From: an uncultured Caulobacterales bacterium
GTDB taxonomy: Bacteria > Pseudomonadota > Alphaproteobacteria > Caulobacterales > Caulobacteraceae
Reading direction: 5' to 3'
Assembly: GCA_903840435.1 (NCBI GenBank)
Contig: CAIMFV010000051.1
Location: 92,187 to 156,186, forward strand
DNA length: 64,000 bases
Below the pieces are notes generated by a model. It ran no database searches, was not told where the DNA came from, and worked only from the letters and a program-made list of their open reading frames with translations. The position numbers and the translations under genes are program-made. Positions 8,861 to 16,731 of this stretch are shown one piece after another (the first letter of the stretch is position 1; every line of letters begins with the position of its first letter).

Positions 8861-9982
8861 TTAAACTTGGGCTTGCGCCGGATAGGGGGGACGTTGGCCG
8901 ATAAGGCCTTGGGCCCGGGCGGCGTCGACCCGGCACCGTTCGGGCGCGCCAAACAGCTGCCGATTGAGGCCGATGCGCTTGAACTGCAGATGCAGACCAA
9001 GGGCGTCGGTGATGCCAATGCCGCCAAACACTTCGGTGGCCGTGCGCGCGACAAAGGTGCCAACCTCGCTGAGGTGCGCCTTGGCGTGGCAGGCCAGCAG
9101 TGTCGCTTGGTCTGGCAGCGTATCTTGAGCGTGGGCTGCGTACCAAACGAGCGCACGGGCGGCTTCCAGCTCGCTGGCCATTTCGGCGCACAGATGCTTG
9201 ACCGCTTGGAAACTACCAATCTCCCGACCAAACTGCCGCCTTTCCTGGGCATAGGCCACCGCCCGCGTCAGCATGGTCGAGGCCGCGCCCAAGGTGTCGG
9301 CGGCGACAAGGACCCGCGCGGCGTTTTCGACGGTGCGCAAGGTCTGGCCAACATCGCCGTGATCCAAGGCAAGGGCAGGGGTGTCGTGACACTGCAGTTC
9401 GCCGAGGGACCGCGTCCGATCAATGTTCGTCAACCTATTGCAGGAAAGCCCCGACGCGTCACTTTCCAGCCAAAAAAGCCCGCCGCAGCGGCTCGCCACC
9501 ACAAAACCATTGGCCGTGGCGAAATCCACCACCGCGAGCGCCGTCCCGGTCAGGCGCCCCCCTGACGCCGTGACGCCAAAATTGCGCCTAGCGCCCGAAG
9601 AGGCTTCAGAAATTGCCAGTCCGGGCAAAAGGCTGCCTGTCGCAATCGCGGGCAGGAGCCGCTTTTTTAGCGCCGCATCCCCTCCCAAGGTGAGCGCAAG
9701 GCCGGACAAGACCGGACCGAGATAGGGCGCAGGGGCGGCACATGCACCAAGCGCCTCGGCGGCGAGGGCAGCCTCCAAGAGGCCCAATCCCAGCCCGTCG
9801 CAATCGGTCGGAACCAGGAGCGCAAATAACCCCTGGTCGGCTAAGGCGTGTATCAAGACCGGATCAGTTGGTTCGTCTTGGGCCGCGACGGCCTGGACCT
9901 GGGCCAGGGGGGCATGACGCTGCAACAGGCGCGTCAAACTGGCCTGTAGCGCGCGATGGTCGTCATCAAGACCAAAATCCAC
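8861..9982 (-). CDS. Acyl-CoA dehydrogenase family protein, probably non-catalytic partner subunit
   Basis: The 373-residue protein has the acyl-CoA dehydrogenase architecture: an N-terminal helical domain, a central beta domain (LPGLAISEASSG), and a C-terminal helical domain with ERRQFGREIGSFQAVKH and EVFGGIGITDALGLHLQFKR. In typical members the GGIGFTWEH-like stretch has an acidic residue where this one reads GITDAL. It also has no L-HERG-type glutamate, so the catalytic base is not obvious. The start is a GTG at 9982 with GGAGG five bases upstream. It is followed after one stop codon by the CoA ligase and preceded by a second dehydrogenase. This resembles the FadE28/FadE29-type alpha2beta2 enzymes in which two unlike subunits form one active site. 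Confidence 0.85.
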   Translation of the reverse strand: MDFGLDDDHRALQASLTRLLQRHAPLAQVQAVAAQDEPTDPVLIHALADQGLFALLVPTDCDGLGLGLLEAALAAEALGACAAPAPYLGPVLSGLALTLGGDAALKKRLLPAIATGSLLPGLAISEASSGARRNFGVTASGGRLTGTALAVVDFATANGFVVASRCGGLFWLESDASGLSCNRLTNIDRTRSLGELQCHDTPALALDHGDVGQTLRTVENAARVLVAADTLGAASTMLTRAVAYAQERRQFGREIGSFQAVKHLCAEMASELEAARALVWYAAHAQDTLPDQATLLACHAKAHLSEVGTFVARTATEVFGGIGITDALGLHLQFKRIGLNRQLFGAPERCRVDAARAQGLIGQRPPYPAQAQV

Positions 9983-10024
9983 CCTGTCCTCCGCTCTTCA
10001 AGGCAAAATCAGCAACCATGGCGC

Positions 10025-11233
10025 TTACCGGGCCACGGCGTCGGGTTTGGCAAGCTTGGGTTCGCGCGGAAGGTTAAGACCGCGCTCTGCGATAATGTTC
10101 TTTTGAATCTGGGCTGTGCCGCCGCCGATAATCAGGCCAAGGTCGAACATATACCGATGCTGCCAAATGCCGTGATCAACCTCGTGCGGCCCGCCGTGGT
10201 AAAGCACGCCCAACTCGCCGAGGGCATCTATGGCAAGGCCCGCGAGTTGGTGGTTGAGCTCGCAGCCCATCAGCTTAACGATCAGATTGGAAAGCCCCGC
10301 AGGTTCGCCTTTTTGGGCTGCGGTTAGCAGGCGAAGGCCATTGGCCTCCATCGCCAGGACCCGGGCTTGCAGGCGCATCAAGCGGTCGAGATAGAGGGGA
10401 TTGTTGATCAGGCTTTCACCGTCGACGGTTTCGCGCTGCAGGATCGCGGTAATGGCCCGCAACCGCGCGGCGGCGGCATTGGGATCGCCCAACATGCCCC
10501 GCTCATGCTTCAAGGTGGCGTTGGCGACGAACCAGCCCTGACCGCGTTCGCCGACAATCTGATCCTTTGGCACCATGACGTCGGTGAAGAAGACTTCGTT
10601 GAATTCCGCCTGTCCGGTCATGGTCTTTAGCGGGCGCACCTCAATGCCCGGGGTCTGCATGGAAAAGATCAGGTAGCTGATCCCGGCATGCTTTGGCGCC
10701 TCGGCCTCGGTGCGGACCAGACAAAACATCATGTCGGCCACGTGGGCGCTTGAGGTCCAAATCTTCTGACCGTTAATCCGGAAATGGTCGCCGACATCCT
10801 CGCCGCGACAGGTAAGGGCTGCGAGATCAGAGCCGGCGCCGGGCTCCGAGTAGCCCTGACACCAGACCAACTCACCGGTCAGGGTGGGAGGAATATAGCG
10901 CCGCTTTTGCGCCTCAGTCCCAAGCTCCAGCAGGGTGGGCACCAACATGGAGACGCCTTGATTTTGCAAACCGCCCGGTGCGCCCGCCTCGGCAAAGGCT
11001 TCCGCAATAATTCGGGATTTGATCAGATCAGGCGCTGCGCCATAGCCGCCATAGACTTCCGGCACAGTCCGCGCCGCATAGCCCTTTGAGATCAGTAGCT
11101 TTTGCCAGGCGATCTGATCCGGCCCCGGACGCATGCTTTCGCTCCGTTTGGGCCAGGAGGTAGCGTGGGTCGCTAAAAAATCGCGCACCGCGTCGCGGAA
11201 CGCCAAGTCGGCGGGTGCATAGGCGAGCTTCAC
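10025..11233 (-). CDS. Acyl-CoA dehydrogenase, probable catalytic subunit
   Basis: The roughly 402-residue protein shows full dehydrogenase motifs: VPEVYGGYG, CQGYSEPGAGSDLAAL for substrate and FAD contact, the beta-domain stretch INGQKIWTSSAHVADMM, LKHERG, and a C-terminal IIGGGTAQIQKNIIAERGLNLPRE. The LKHERG glutamate sits where isovaleryl-type enzymes keep the catalytic base. I take the GTG at 11233 as the start because GGGGAGG lies 9 bases before it. An ATG at 11251 overlaps that ribosome site and would extend the protein by six unlikely residues. It would introduce the alpha-beta double bond into an acyl-CoA, transferring electrons to ETF. It pairs with the smaller dehydrogenase downstream. 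Confidence 0.88.
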   Translation of the reverse strand: MKLAYAPADLAFRDAVRDFLATHATSWPKRSESMRPGPDQIAWQKLLISKGYAARTVPEVYGGYGAAPDLIKSRIIAEAFAEAGAPGGLQNQGVSMLVPTLLELGTEAQKRRYIPPTLTGELVWCQGYSEPGAGSDLAALTCRGEDVGDHFRINGQKIWTSSAHVADMMFCLVRTEAEAPKHAGISYLIFSMQTPGIEVRPLKTMTGQAEFNEVFFTDVMVPKDQIVGERGQGWFVANATLKHERGMLGDPNAAAARLRAITAILQRETVDGESLINNPLYLDRLMRLQARVLAMEANGLRLLTAAQKGEPAGLSNLIVKLMGCELNHQLAGLAIDALGELGVLYHGGPHEVDHGIWQHRYMFDLGLIIGGGTAQIQKNIIAERGLNLPREPKLAKPDAVAR

Positions 11234-11298
11234 GGCCCTTTTCCTCCCCATTGTCGGGGGAGACTAGAGCATGGGCAGGCGGCCGCACAATGATCGAT

Positions 11299-12207
11299 TT
11301 AGGGCGCGAGGTCAGCGTCTCGCTTGGTCTTCGAGAAAAGACGCGGCCCCAGCAGATTGACGGCCAGCCCGCCAAGGATCAGCCCGGCTGCGGCAAGTTT
11401 CCAGACGGGCAGGGGCTCGCCCAGCACAAGGCTCGCGCCAAGGAGCCCAAACACCGGAATGAGCAGGGACCAGGGCGAGACGGTTGCGGCCGAATAGCGG
11501 GCGAGCAAATAGCCCCAAACGGCATAGCCAAACAGCGTATTGCCGAAGGATTGCCATAACAGCGCCGCCCAGGCGCCAAGGTCGGCCGAGGCAATGCCCG
11601 CTGCCATGGCCTGGGGTCCATCGTGCAGGACGGCGAGGAGGAGGAGGGGGGGTACGGCAAAGGCGCTGGCCCAGACGACGAAACTCAATGAGGGCGCCTC
11701 AGGTGTCGATCGCTGGATGAGATTGCCCGTCGACCAGGAGAGGGCTGCACCTAAAAGGAGCGTCAGTCCAAGCGGGGTTGTGCTGCGATCCATATGGGCG
11801 CCAATCAGGCAAAGACCCGCAAGTCCAAGGATCAAGGCCACGGCTTGAAAGACCCCAACCCGTTCCCGGTGCAAAACCACGGCAAGGCCGATGGTGAAAA
11901 AGGCCTGGGACTGCATGACAAGCGAGGCGAGGCCTGGAGCGACCATGCCCCGAAGCGCGATATATAAAAGGCCAAACTGGCCAACCCCAATCATCACCCC
12001 AAAAGCGGCAAGGTTGCGCCACGGAACCTGAGGTCGCTTAAAAAAACAGACGGCTGGAAAAAACGCGAAAGCGAAGCGCAAGGCGGCAAAGGTCAGGGGC
12101 GGAAAATGCGCCAACGCCAACTTGATCACGACAAAATTCGTGCCCCAGATCGCCGTAGTGACCAGGGCAAGGCCTGCATGGCGAAGACTAAGCCGCTCTC
12201 CGGTCAT
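11299..12207 (-). CDS. eamA: EamA-type O-acetylserine/cysteine exporter (DMT superfamily)
   Basis: The protein has ten predicted membrane helices in two EamA repeats. Segments such as TTAIWGTNFVVIKLAL, LASLVMQSQAFFTIGLA and WGYLLARYSAATVSPWSLLIPVFGL line up with my memory of E. coli EamA, an exporter of cysteine pathway metabolites. The start is placed at the ATG at 12207 (MTGERLSLRH), since the longer reading from 12285 adds a polar leader not seen in the family. The ribosome site is weak. It lies 65 bases upstream of the dehydrogenase gene on the same strand. Substrate range in this organism is inferred only from similarity, and other DMT exporters share the fold. Confidence 0.8.
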   Translation of the reverse strand: MTGERLSLRHAGLALVTTAIWGTNFVVIKLALAHFPPLTFAALRFAFAFFPAVCFFKRPQVPWRNLAAFGVMIGVGQFGLLYIALRGMVAPGLASLVMQSQAFFTIGLAVVLHRERVGVFQAVALILGLAGLCLIGAHMDRSTTPLGLTLLLGAALSWSTGNLIQRSTPEAPSLSFVVWASAFAVPPLLLLAVLHDGPQAMAAGIASADLGAWAALLWQSFGNTLFGYAVWGYLLARYSAATVSPWSLLIPVFGLLGASLVLGEPLPVWKLAAAGLILGGLAVNLLGPRLFSKTKRDADLAP

Positions 12208-12400
12208 GCGTGCAGGGTGAGGCGAAAAGCGACAGGGTCGGAAGTCATGATCCAGGGGCTCTAAACCATGAGCGTCAGATTGCAACCGGGGGGAAACACA
12301 GGCGCTTTGCCGCGGACGTAAAGATTAGGCTCGAAAAAATTTCAGCGACCGCGTATCCAAACGCCATGGGCCGACGAATAGCCAGAATGCGACGGGGTGC

Positions 12401-12952
12401 GTGAGCGCATCGGATGACGAGCTCAAGGCGCTGATGCTGCGCGGCTTGGACGGTGACGCCGCCGCCCATCGAGAGCTGTTGCGCGCCCTGAGCGCAAAAC
12501 TGCTAGGCTTTTATCGGCGCCGGGTCTTTGGCGATCATTCGGTTGTGGAGGACCTTGTGCAAGACACTTTGATTGCCATCCACACCAGACGCGCCAGCTA
12601 TGACCGTAGCCAAGCGCTGATGCCGTGGGTATTTGCCATAGCTCGCCATAAGATGATTGATCTGCACCGCCGCAAGGGCGGTCGAATTGAGGTTAGCCTT
12701 GAGGCGGCGGAACATGTCGCCGCGGTCGATGACGCCGAGGCCGCCGCCGCGGGCTATGACCTTGATCGGCTGTTGGCCGAGCTCCCCGCCAAACAACGCG
12801 ACTCGATCCGGTTGGTCAAATTGGAAGGGTTGAGCATCCAAGAAACCTCTGAGCGGACAGGGCTATCCGTCGCCCTGGTCAAGGTCAGCATCCACCGGGG
12901 CTTGAAGCGACTTTCCGAGCGCTTGGGCCGGGAGGGCGACGATGGACACTGA
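12401..12952 (+). CDS. sigF: ECF sigma factor, SigF type
   Basis: The 183-residue protein has sigma region 2 (YDRSQALMPWVFAIARHKMIDLHRR) and region 4 (LPAKQRDSIRLVKLEGLSIQETSERTG then SVALVKVSIHRGLKRL), the two domains of extracytoplasmic-function sigma factors. The start is a GTG at 12401, giving MSASDDELKALM. The downstream gene overlaps by 11 bases and encodes an NrsF-like membrane protein, so this is a sigma/anti-sigma pair of the Caulobacter SigF-NrsF type known to answer to heavy metals and oxidants. The bufferin-like operon follows immediately and has a matching promoter. I did not find the same promoter ahead of this gene, so autoregulation is not shown. Confidence 0.88.
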   Translation: MSASDDELKALMLRGLDGDAAAHRELLRALSAKLLGFYRRRVFGDHSVVEDLVQDTLIAIHTRRASYDRSQALMPWVFAIARHKMIDLHRRKGGRIEVSLEAAEHVAAVDDAEAAAAGYDLDRLLAELPAKQRDSIRLVKLEGLSIQETSERTGLSVALVKVSIHRGLKRLSERLGREGDDGH

Positions 12953-13583
12953 CGCCCTGATCGATAGCCTGGCGGCGGAGACGCCCCGGGTATCGCCCTA
13001 TGCGACACAAATTCGCCTCGCCATTGGCCTGTTAGCGGGAGGCTCAATATCCATGGCGGGGCTTGTCGCGAGCGCCAGCCTTCGGCCGGATCTGCTGGCC
13101 CAAGCCGCCCATATCGGGGTCTGGATCAAGATCAGCTATGCGGCGTCGCTGACCCTCAGCTTCCTCCTCCTAACCTACCGCCTGTCCCGCCCCACCGCGC
13201 GAGCCGGTTACCTTTGGTTGGCGCCGTTGAGTGTCACGGTCGCGGTCATGCTGTTCCCAACCAAGGAATTTTTGGCGACACCGCCCGACCAGAGGGCGGC
13301 GCTTTGGCTGGGCACAACCTCTTGGCGTTGCGTTGGCTTGATTATGGTCCTGTCGCTGCCGGCCATCGCCGGATTGGGCTGGGCCTTTCGGCGTTTAGCC
13401 CCCGAAGACCCAAGGGCTGCTGGAACCTCGGTCGGATTGTTGGCTGGCGCCTTTGCCGCGGTTGAATATGCGCTCGCCTGTCCAGAACATTCGGCAATGT
13501 TTCTTGTCACCTTTTATACGCTGGGCATTTGTCTCGCTGGCTTGATTGGCCGTTTGATCGGACCGCGCCTGCTGCGCTGGTGA
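12942..13583 (+). CDS. nrsF: NrsF-family membrane anti-sigma factor (DUF1109)
   Basis: The 213-residue protein has six predicted membrane helices and belongs to DUF1109. Cysteines at 130 (TSWRCVG) and 180 (YALACPEHS) fall where Caulobacter NrsF keeps its paired redox/metal-sensing cysteines (I recall C131 and C181), with a third at 197. Such proteins hold the sigma factor at the membrane until the signal relieves it. The 11-base overlap with the sigma gene suggests equal translation. A promoter-like region and the bufferin operon follow on the same strand. The length and the cysteine positions agree with the family, and I see no truncation. Confidence 0.88.
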   Translation: MDTDALIDSLAAETPRVSPYATQIRLAIGLLAGGSISMAGLVASASLRPDLLAQAAHIGVWIKISYAASLTLSFLLLTYRLSRPTARAGYLWLAPLSVTVAVMLFPTKEFLATPPDQRAALWLGTTSWRCVGLIMVLSLPAIAGLGWAFRRLAPEDPRAAGTSVGLLAGAFAAVEYALACPEHSAMFLVTFYTLGICLAGLIGRLIGPRLLRW

Positions 13584-13607
13584 GCGTAAAAATAATTTTT
13601 CCGAGAT

Positions 13608-13633
13608 GAAACCTTTTCTGTCGTCGCTGCGAA
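13608..13633 (+). promoter_or_regulatory. SigF-like promoter of the bufferin operon
   Basis: A GAAACC hexamer at 13608-13613 and a CGAA at 13630-13633 are separated by exactly 16 bases. Caulobacter SigF promoters have GTAACC at -35 and CGAA at -10 with this type of spacing. The element lies about 67 bases ahead of the precursor start codon and directly downstream of the sigma/anti-sigma pair. Confidence 0.65.
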
Positions 13634-13700
13634 TTCCTCATCAGCGGACGACGCCGACGCCGCCCCATCACCTTCCCCTCGGCATCGCAAGGAAAGTCTC

Positions 13701-14006
13701 ATGTCCACCACCACGCTGACTCGCTCGACATTGGCCCTCTCAACTCTCGCTGCCGCGGCTCTGATCGCCGCCGCCAGCGTCGCAACGGCGCAAACCTCAG
13801 ACCCGGCCATGAAGCCTGCCATGGAAAAGTGCTATGGCGTGTCACTAGCGCACCAAAATGACTGCAAGGCGGGCGAAGGCACGACCTGCGCGGGCAGCTC
13901 GACCCATGACTACCAAGGCACGAGCTTCAAGCTCGTTCCCAAGGGCACCTGCACCTCGATCACCACGCCGAAGGGCAAGGGCTCCTTGACCCCGATGGGC
14001 CGCTAA
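13701..14006 (+). CDS. bufA: DUF2282 bufferin-type RiPP precursor (exported, four cysteines)
   Basis: The 101-residue product has an alanine-rich signal peptide (about residues 1-30, cleavage near SVATA|QTSD). The mature part has four cysteines, C44, C55, C63 and C84, in the spacing [23 protein letters not shown] and VPKGTC. This is the DUF2282 pattern of bufferin precursors, which are modified at cysteines by an MNIO enzyme, then exported to the periplasm, where they bind copper. The final form and the modified residues cannot be read from the gene. The C-terminal [11 protein letters not shown] is basic. AAGGAAAG precedes the start. The modification enzyme gene follows 28 bases later. Confidence 0.88.
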   Translation: MSTTTLTRSTLALSTLAAAALIAAASVATAQTSDPAMKPAMEKCYGVSLAHQNDCKAGEGTTCAGSSTHDYQGTSFKLVPKGTCTSITTPKGKGSLTPMGR

Positions 14007-14034
14007 GCCTCTCGTCTCACGCGCAGGCCCGGAC

Positions 14035-14910
14035 ATGACCTCGAACCCCACGCCAGACCTGAGCGCAGGCCTTAGCCTGAAGGCTCAGCACTATGACGAC
14101 GCTCTGGCGGCGCCAGGCGTGTGGTTCGAGATTCATCCGGAAAACTATTTTGTCGCGGGCGGTCAGCGTTTGAACACGCTCGACCGCATCCGTGCAGATC
14201 ATGAGCTGTCGCTGCACGGGGTGGGCCTTTCCCTGGCCGCCGATGCCGTGGACGTAGACGTTCATCTGACCCAGCTCAAAACCCTGGTTGATCGGTTTCA
14301 ACCCCGCCTGATGTCGGAACATCTGGCCTGGTCGATGCGCGGTCAGGTGTACCAGCCTGACCTTTTGCCATTTCCGCGCACCCTAGCGGCACTCACCCGG
14401 ATGGTCCAGGCTGTGGACCACGCCCAGACCCGGTTACAGCGCCAAATCCTGATCGAAAACCCGAGCCATTATCTGCGGCTGAAAGGGCATGCCTATTCAG
14501 AGATCGAATTTCTCGAAACCTTGGCGCGACGCACCGGCTGCGGGCTATTAATTGACGTCAACAATGTCTTTGTCAGCGCCGCCAATCTTGGTAGCTCGGC
14601 CGAGGCCTATATTGACGCCATTCCCGCAGATCTCGTCGGCGAGATCCATGTGGCGGGCCATTCCGAAGACCCAAAGCTTGGCCATGACCTCTTGATCGAC
14701 AGTCACGATGCGGCTGTCAGCCCAGCGGTCTGGCGTCTGACCGAGCGGCTCCTGCGGCGCATTGGTCCGCGCCCCTTGCTGATTGAGCGCGACGGCAAGG
14801 TGCCTGATTTCGCTGAACTTTGGCGTGAAAGGGAGACCGGCGAGGCGATCTGGCGCGCGGGTGCCGAACGGGAAGCATCGTCGCGCGAGGTTCTCCATGC
14901 CAGCCGATGA
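14035..14910 (+). CDS. bufB: MNIO-family (DUF692) RiPP-modifying oxidase
   Basis: The 291-residue protein is a DUF692 multinuclear iron oxygenase. It is a TIM-barrel type with metal-binding residues visible in EIHPENYF, LSLHGVGLSL, MSEHLAWS, LIENPSHYL, LLIDVNNVF and EIHVAGHSED, and with a LLIDSHD segment. Members such as MbnB and bufferin enzymes oxidise cysteines of a precursor peptide to heterocycles, using iron and a partner protein. The partner gene overlaps by 14 bases, and the precursor gene lies just upstream. This is the classical bufA-bufB-bufC arrangement, so the substrate is almost certainly the DUF2282 protein. The tail is acidic-basic and unremarkable. Confidence 0.9.
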   Translation: MTSNPTPDLSAGLSLKAQHYDDALAAPGVWFEIHPENYFVAGGQRLNTLDRIRADHELSLHGVGLSLAADAVDVDVHLTQLKTLVDRFQPRLMSEHLAWSMRGQVYQPDLLPFPRTLAALTRMVQAVDHAQTRLQRQILIENPSHYLRLKGHAYSEIEFLETLARRTGCGLLIDVNNVFVSAANLGSSAEAYIDAIPADLVGEIHVAGHSEDPKLGHDLLIDSHDAAVSPAVWRLTERLLRRIGPRPLLIERDGKVPDFAELWRERETGEAIWRAGAEREASSREVLHASR

Positions 14911-15664
14911 CACCGCCTTTTTTGACGCCTTCACCGAGGCCTTGGCAGGTGACATGTCAGCTCTTGGGCCTTGGCTAGAGGACGAAGACGCGGGCCAAAG
15001 CCGCTTTGCCGTCTATCGCAATACCGGTCTCCTAGCCCGCGTCGAGAGCCTCTGTGCCAATCACCCCACGGTTGGCCAGATCATGGGCGAGGACTGGCTG
15101 ACGGCGGTCGCTCATCTCTATTGTGGGCAGGTCGCAGCCACCGAGCCGAGCTTGATCGCCTATGGCCGCGATTTTGGCGATTGGCTGGGATCCTTCCCTG
15201 AAGCCGCAGACTATCCCTATCTTGCCAATATTGCCCGGCTCGACAGGCTTTGGCTTGAGTGCGCCTTTGCAGCTGACGGGCCGGTGTTGGACCCGGCTGT
15301 GCTGGCTGAAATTGCGACCGGAAGCCGTGGAGCGGCCCAACTTGTGCTGCACCCCAGTGCGCGCATGGCGAGCTTTGCCGATACAAGCCCGCTCCTCTGG
15401 CGTGCCAATCGACCGCCCGCGACGCCATCGGGTCCGCTCGTTTATGAGGAACGGCCAACGGCGATCTTGCTGTGCCGTCCGGAAGGTCAGGTGGTTACAC
15501 ACCTCGTCTCGCCTTTGGCGGCGCAGATCGTCTGCCAGTGCCAAGCGGGCCGACCGATTTTGGACATCGCCGCCGAGGTGCTGGCGGCAGATGCGAAGGC
15601 GCCCTTTGCAGAGGCGCTTGCCCATCTTTTTTCGCTCAACGTCTTTTCCGACACTTTGCCTTGA
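14897..15664 (+). CDS. bufC: DUF2063 partner of the MNIO enzyme
   Basis: The 255-residue protein begins MPADDTAFFDAF and has a DUF2063 N-terminal domain (FAVYRNTGLLARVESLCANHPTV-like and IGEDWLTA-type stretches), then a C-terminal RRE-like winged region. In MNIO clusters this partner binds the precursor leader and presents it to the enzyme. I place the start at 14897, inside the end of the upstream gene, because the reading from 14783 adds unrelated residues and because the 14-base overlap fits coupled translation. DUF2063 was once called DNA-binding; that role is not supported here. The stop is 11 bases ahead of the DoxX gene. Confidence 0.85.
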   Translation: MPADDTAFFDAFTEALAGDMSALGPWLEDEDAGQSRFAVYRNTGLLARVESLCANHPTVGQIMGEDWLTAVAHLYCGQVAATEPSLIAYGRDFGDWLGSFPEAADYPYLANIARLDRLWLECAFAADGPVLDPAVLAEIATGSRGAAQLVLHPSARMASFADTSPLLWRANRPPATPSGPLVYEERPTAILLCRPEGQVVTHLVSPLAAQIVCQCQAGRPILDIAAEVLAADAKAPFAEALAHLFSLNVFSDTLP

Positions 15665-15675
15665 GGAGCTAGCTG

Positions 15676-16122
15676 ATGTCCGCCCTGACCGTCACCTATC
15701 AAAAATGGGTGGTGACGCCCTTCACGCGCCTGCCGCAAGACGGCCTGCTTTTGGTTGTGCGCATCGCTTTAGCCGCAATCTTCTTTCTGTCTGGCAGGAC
15801 GAAAGTCGAAGGAATTCTGACCCTTAAGGCCGCAACCTTCGAGCTCTTTGAAACCGATTATAAGATCCCCTTGGTCCCGCCCCATATCGCGGCCTATCTC
15901 GCCACCTATTGCGAGCACGCTCTGCCGATTTTGTTGGTCATTGGCCTCTTCAGCCGTCTTTCGGCGCTTGGCCTCTTGGGCATGACCACCGTCATCGAGA
16001 TATTCGTCTATCCTGACGCCTGGCCAACCCATTTAAGCTGGGCAGCGCTGATGCTCGTCGTCATCGCGCGCGGGCCAGGCCGGTTTTCCCTTGATCGGAT
16101 TTTAAGGATGGAAAGGGCGTGA
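15676..16122 (+). CDS. DoxX-family membrane protein of the bufferin operon
   Basis: The 148-residue protein has four predicted membrane helices and the DoxX motifs [38 protein letters not shown] and [16 protein letters not shown]. DoxX proteins are small quinone-linked or redox-linked membrane proteins. They are common companions of DUF692/DUF2282 clusters, probably supplying electrons or helping assemble the oxidised product. GGAG precedes the start, and the gene ends the operon, next to the minus-strand toxin-antitoxin remnant. The exact reaction is not known. Confidence 0.85.
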   Translation: MSALTVTYQKWVVTPFTRLPQDGLLLVVRIALAAIFFLSGRTKVEGILTLKAATFELFETDYKIPLVPPHIAAYLATYCEHALPILLVIGLFSRLSALGLLGMTTVIEIFVYPDAWPTHLSWAALMLVVIARGPGRFSLDRILRMERA

Positions 16123-16169
16123 CTGAATTAAGTCGAGTTGGGCAAGCCAGATAAGAACGCTCGCCCGGC

Positions 16170-16364
16170 TTACAGCAGTAAGCTTGTCGAGACTCCAGCC
16201 TTCGTAAGCATCTTGAACGCTACTGCGGTTGATACTTCCGTGACGGTCCATTGGCTGATCAGAAGCGTCGATGGGTCCTGAGATGTGAGCCAAATTTGAA
16301 CTTTTTGCGTCGCGCTCTCCGTGGAAAGTGCAGAAACAATTAGAGAGGTGTCGAGATATTTCAC
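16170..16364 (-). pseudogene. Truncated PIN-domain (VapC) toxin
   Basis: The reading frame begins with GTG at 16364, overlapping the antitoxin stop, and gives MKYLDTSLIVSALSTE, then LISQWTVTEVSTAVAF, the N-terminal half of a PIN-domain VapC toxin with its first acidic residue in MKYLDTS. A stop at 16170 ends it after 64 residues, whereas VapC proteins usually have about 130. The tail GVSTSLLL does not match the family, and the DoxX gene end lies only 48 bases further. The C-terminal acidic active-site residues are absent, so it should not be an active RNase. Either a deletion or a frameshift would explain this. Confidence 0.75.
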
Positions 16365-16606
16365 TAGTAGCGGTCACTGTCACGCATGGCGCGAATAAGC
16401 GCCGCTGCATCAACTTCCGATGGGGGAAGCGTCAACGTTAAAGACTGCAGCAACTCAAGGCTAATCGGCTTTCGCGGTCCGGCAATTGCCGTCAGACGCG
16501 CCACGGGCTTGCCTCTGCGGGTGATATTGAAGGAATTACCCGCTTCAACCCTATCGACAAGTTCGCTTAGGTGGGCTTTCGCGTCTGCCAGATTCACCGG
16601 TTCCAT
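16364..16606 (-). CDS. Phd/YefM-family antitoxin
   Basis: The 80-residue protein begins MEPVNLADAKAHLSELVDRVEAG and continues with FNITRRGKPVARL, the classic Phd/YefM DNA-binding fold in which a short helix and strand form the repressor domain. Its C-terminal part is acidic and would wrap the toxin. AGGAGG lies five bases before the start, and a perfect palindrome lies just upstream. Its toxin partner is truncated, so the antitoxin may now be an orphan regulator. The stop is shared with the start of the toxin remnant. Confidence 0.85.
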   Translation of the reverse strand: MEPVNLADAKAHLSELVDRVEAGNSFNITRRGKPVARLTAIAGPRKPISLELLQSLTLTLPPSEVDAAALIRAMRDSDRY

Positions 16607-16616
16607 TTCAGCCTCC

Positions 16617-16634
16617 TGACTATCAACATAGTCA
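16617..16634. promoter_or_regulatory. Palindromic operator upstream of the antitoxin
   Basis: TGACTAT (16617-16623) and ATAGTCA (16628-16634) form a perfect seven-base inverted repeat around CAAC. It lies eleven bases before the antitoxin start codon on the minus strand. That is where Phd-type antitoxins usually bind to repress their own operon. Confidence 0.65.
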
Positions 16635-16731
16635 TTTAGCCCTCCGGCGGGAAAAATCTACTTAAAATGGATGACGACACTGTCACATTGTCGTCAAGGC
16701 TCGCCAACCGAACGAACGGGAATGTCGCGCA

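Noticed and set aside
12310..12400. A possible SigF promoter ahead of the sigma gene
   Set aside because: CGAA occurs, but no AACC-type element lies about sixteen bases before it, so autoregulation is not supported.
16102..16413. A longer alternative frame over the truncated toxin
   Set aside because: It matches no PIN domain and is antisense to the end of the DoxX gene.
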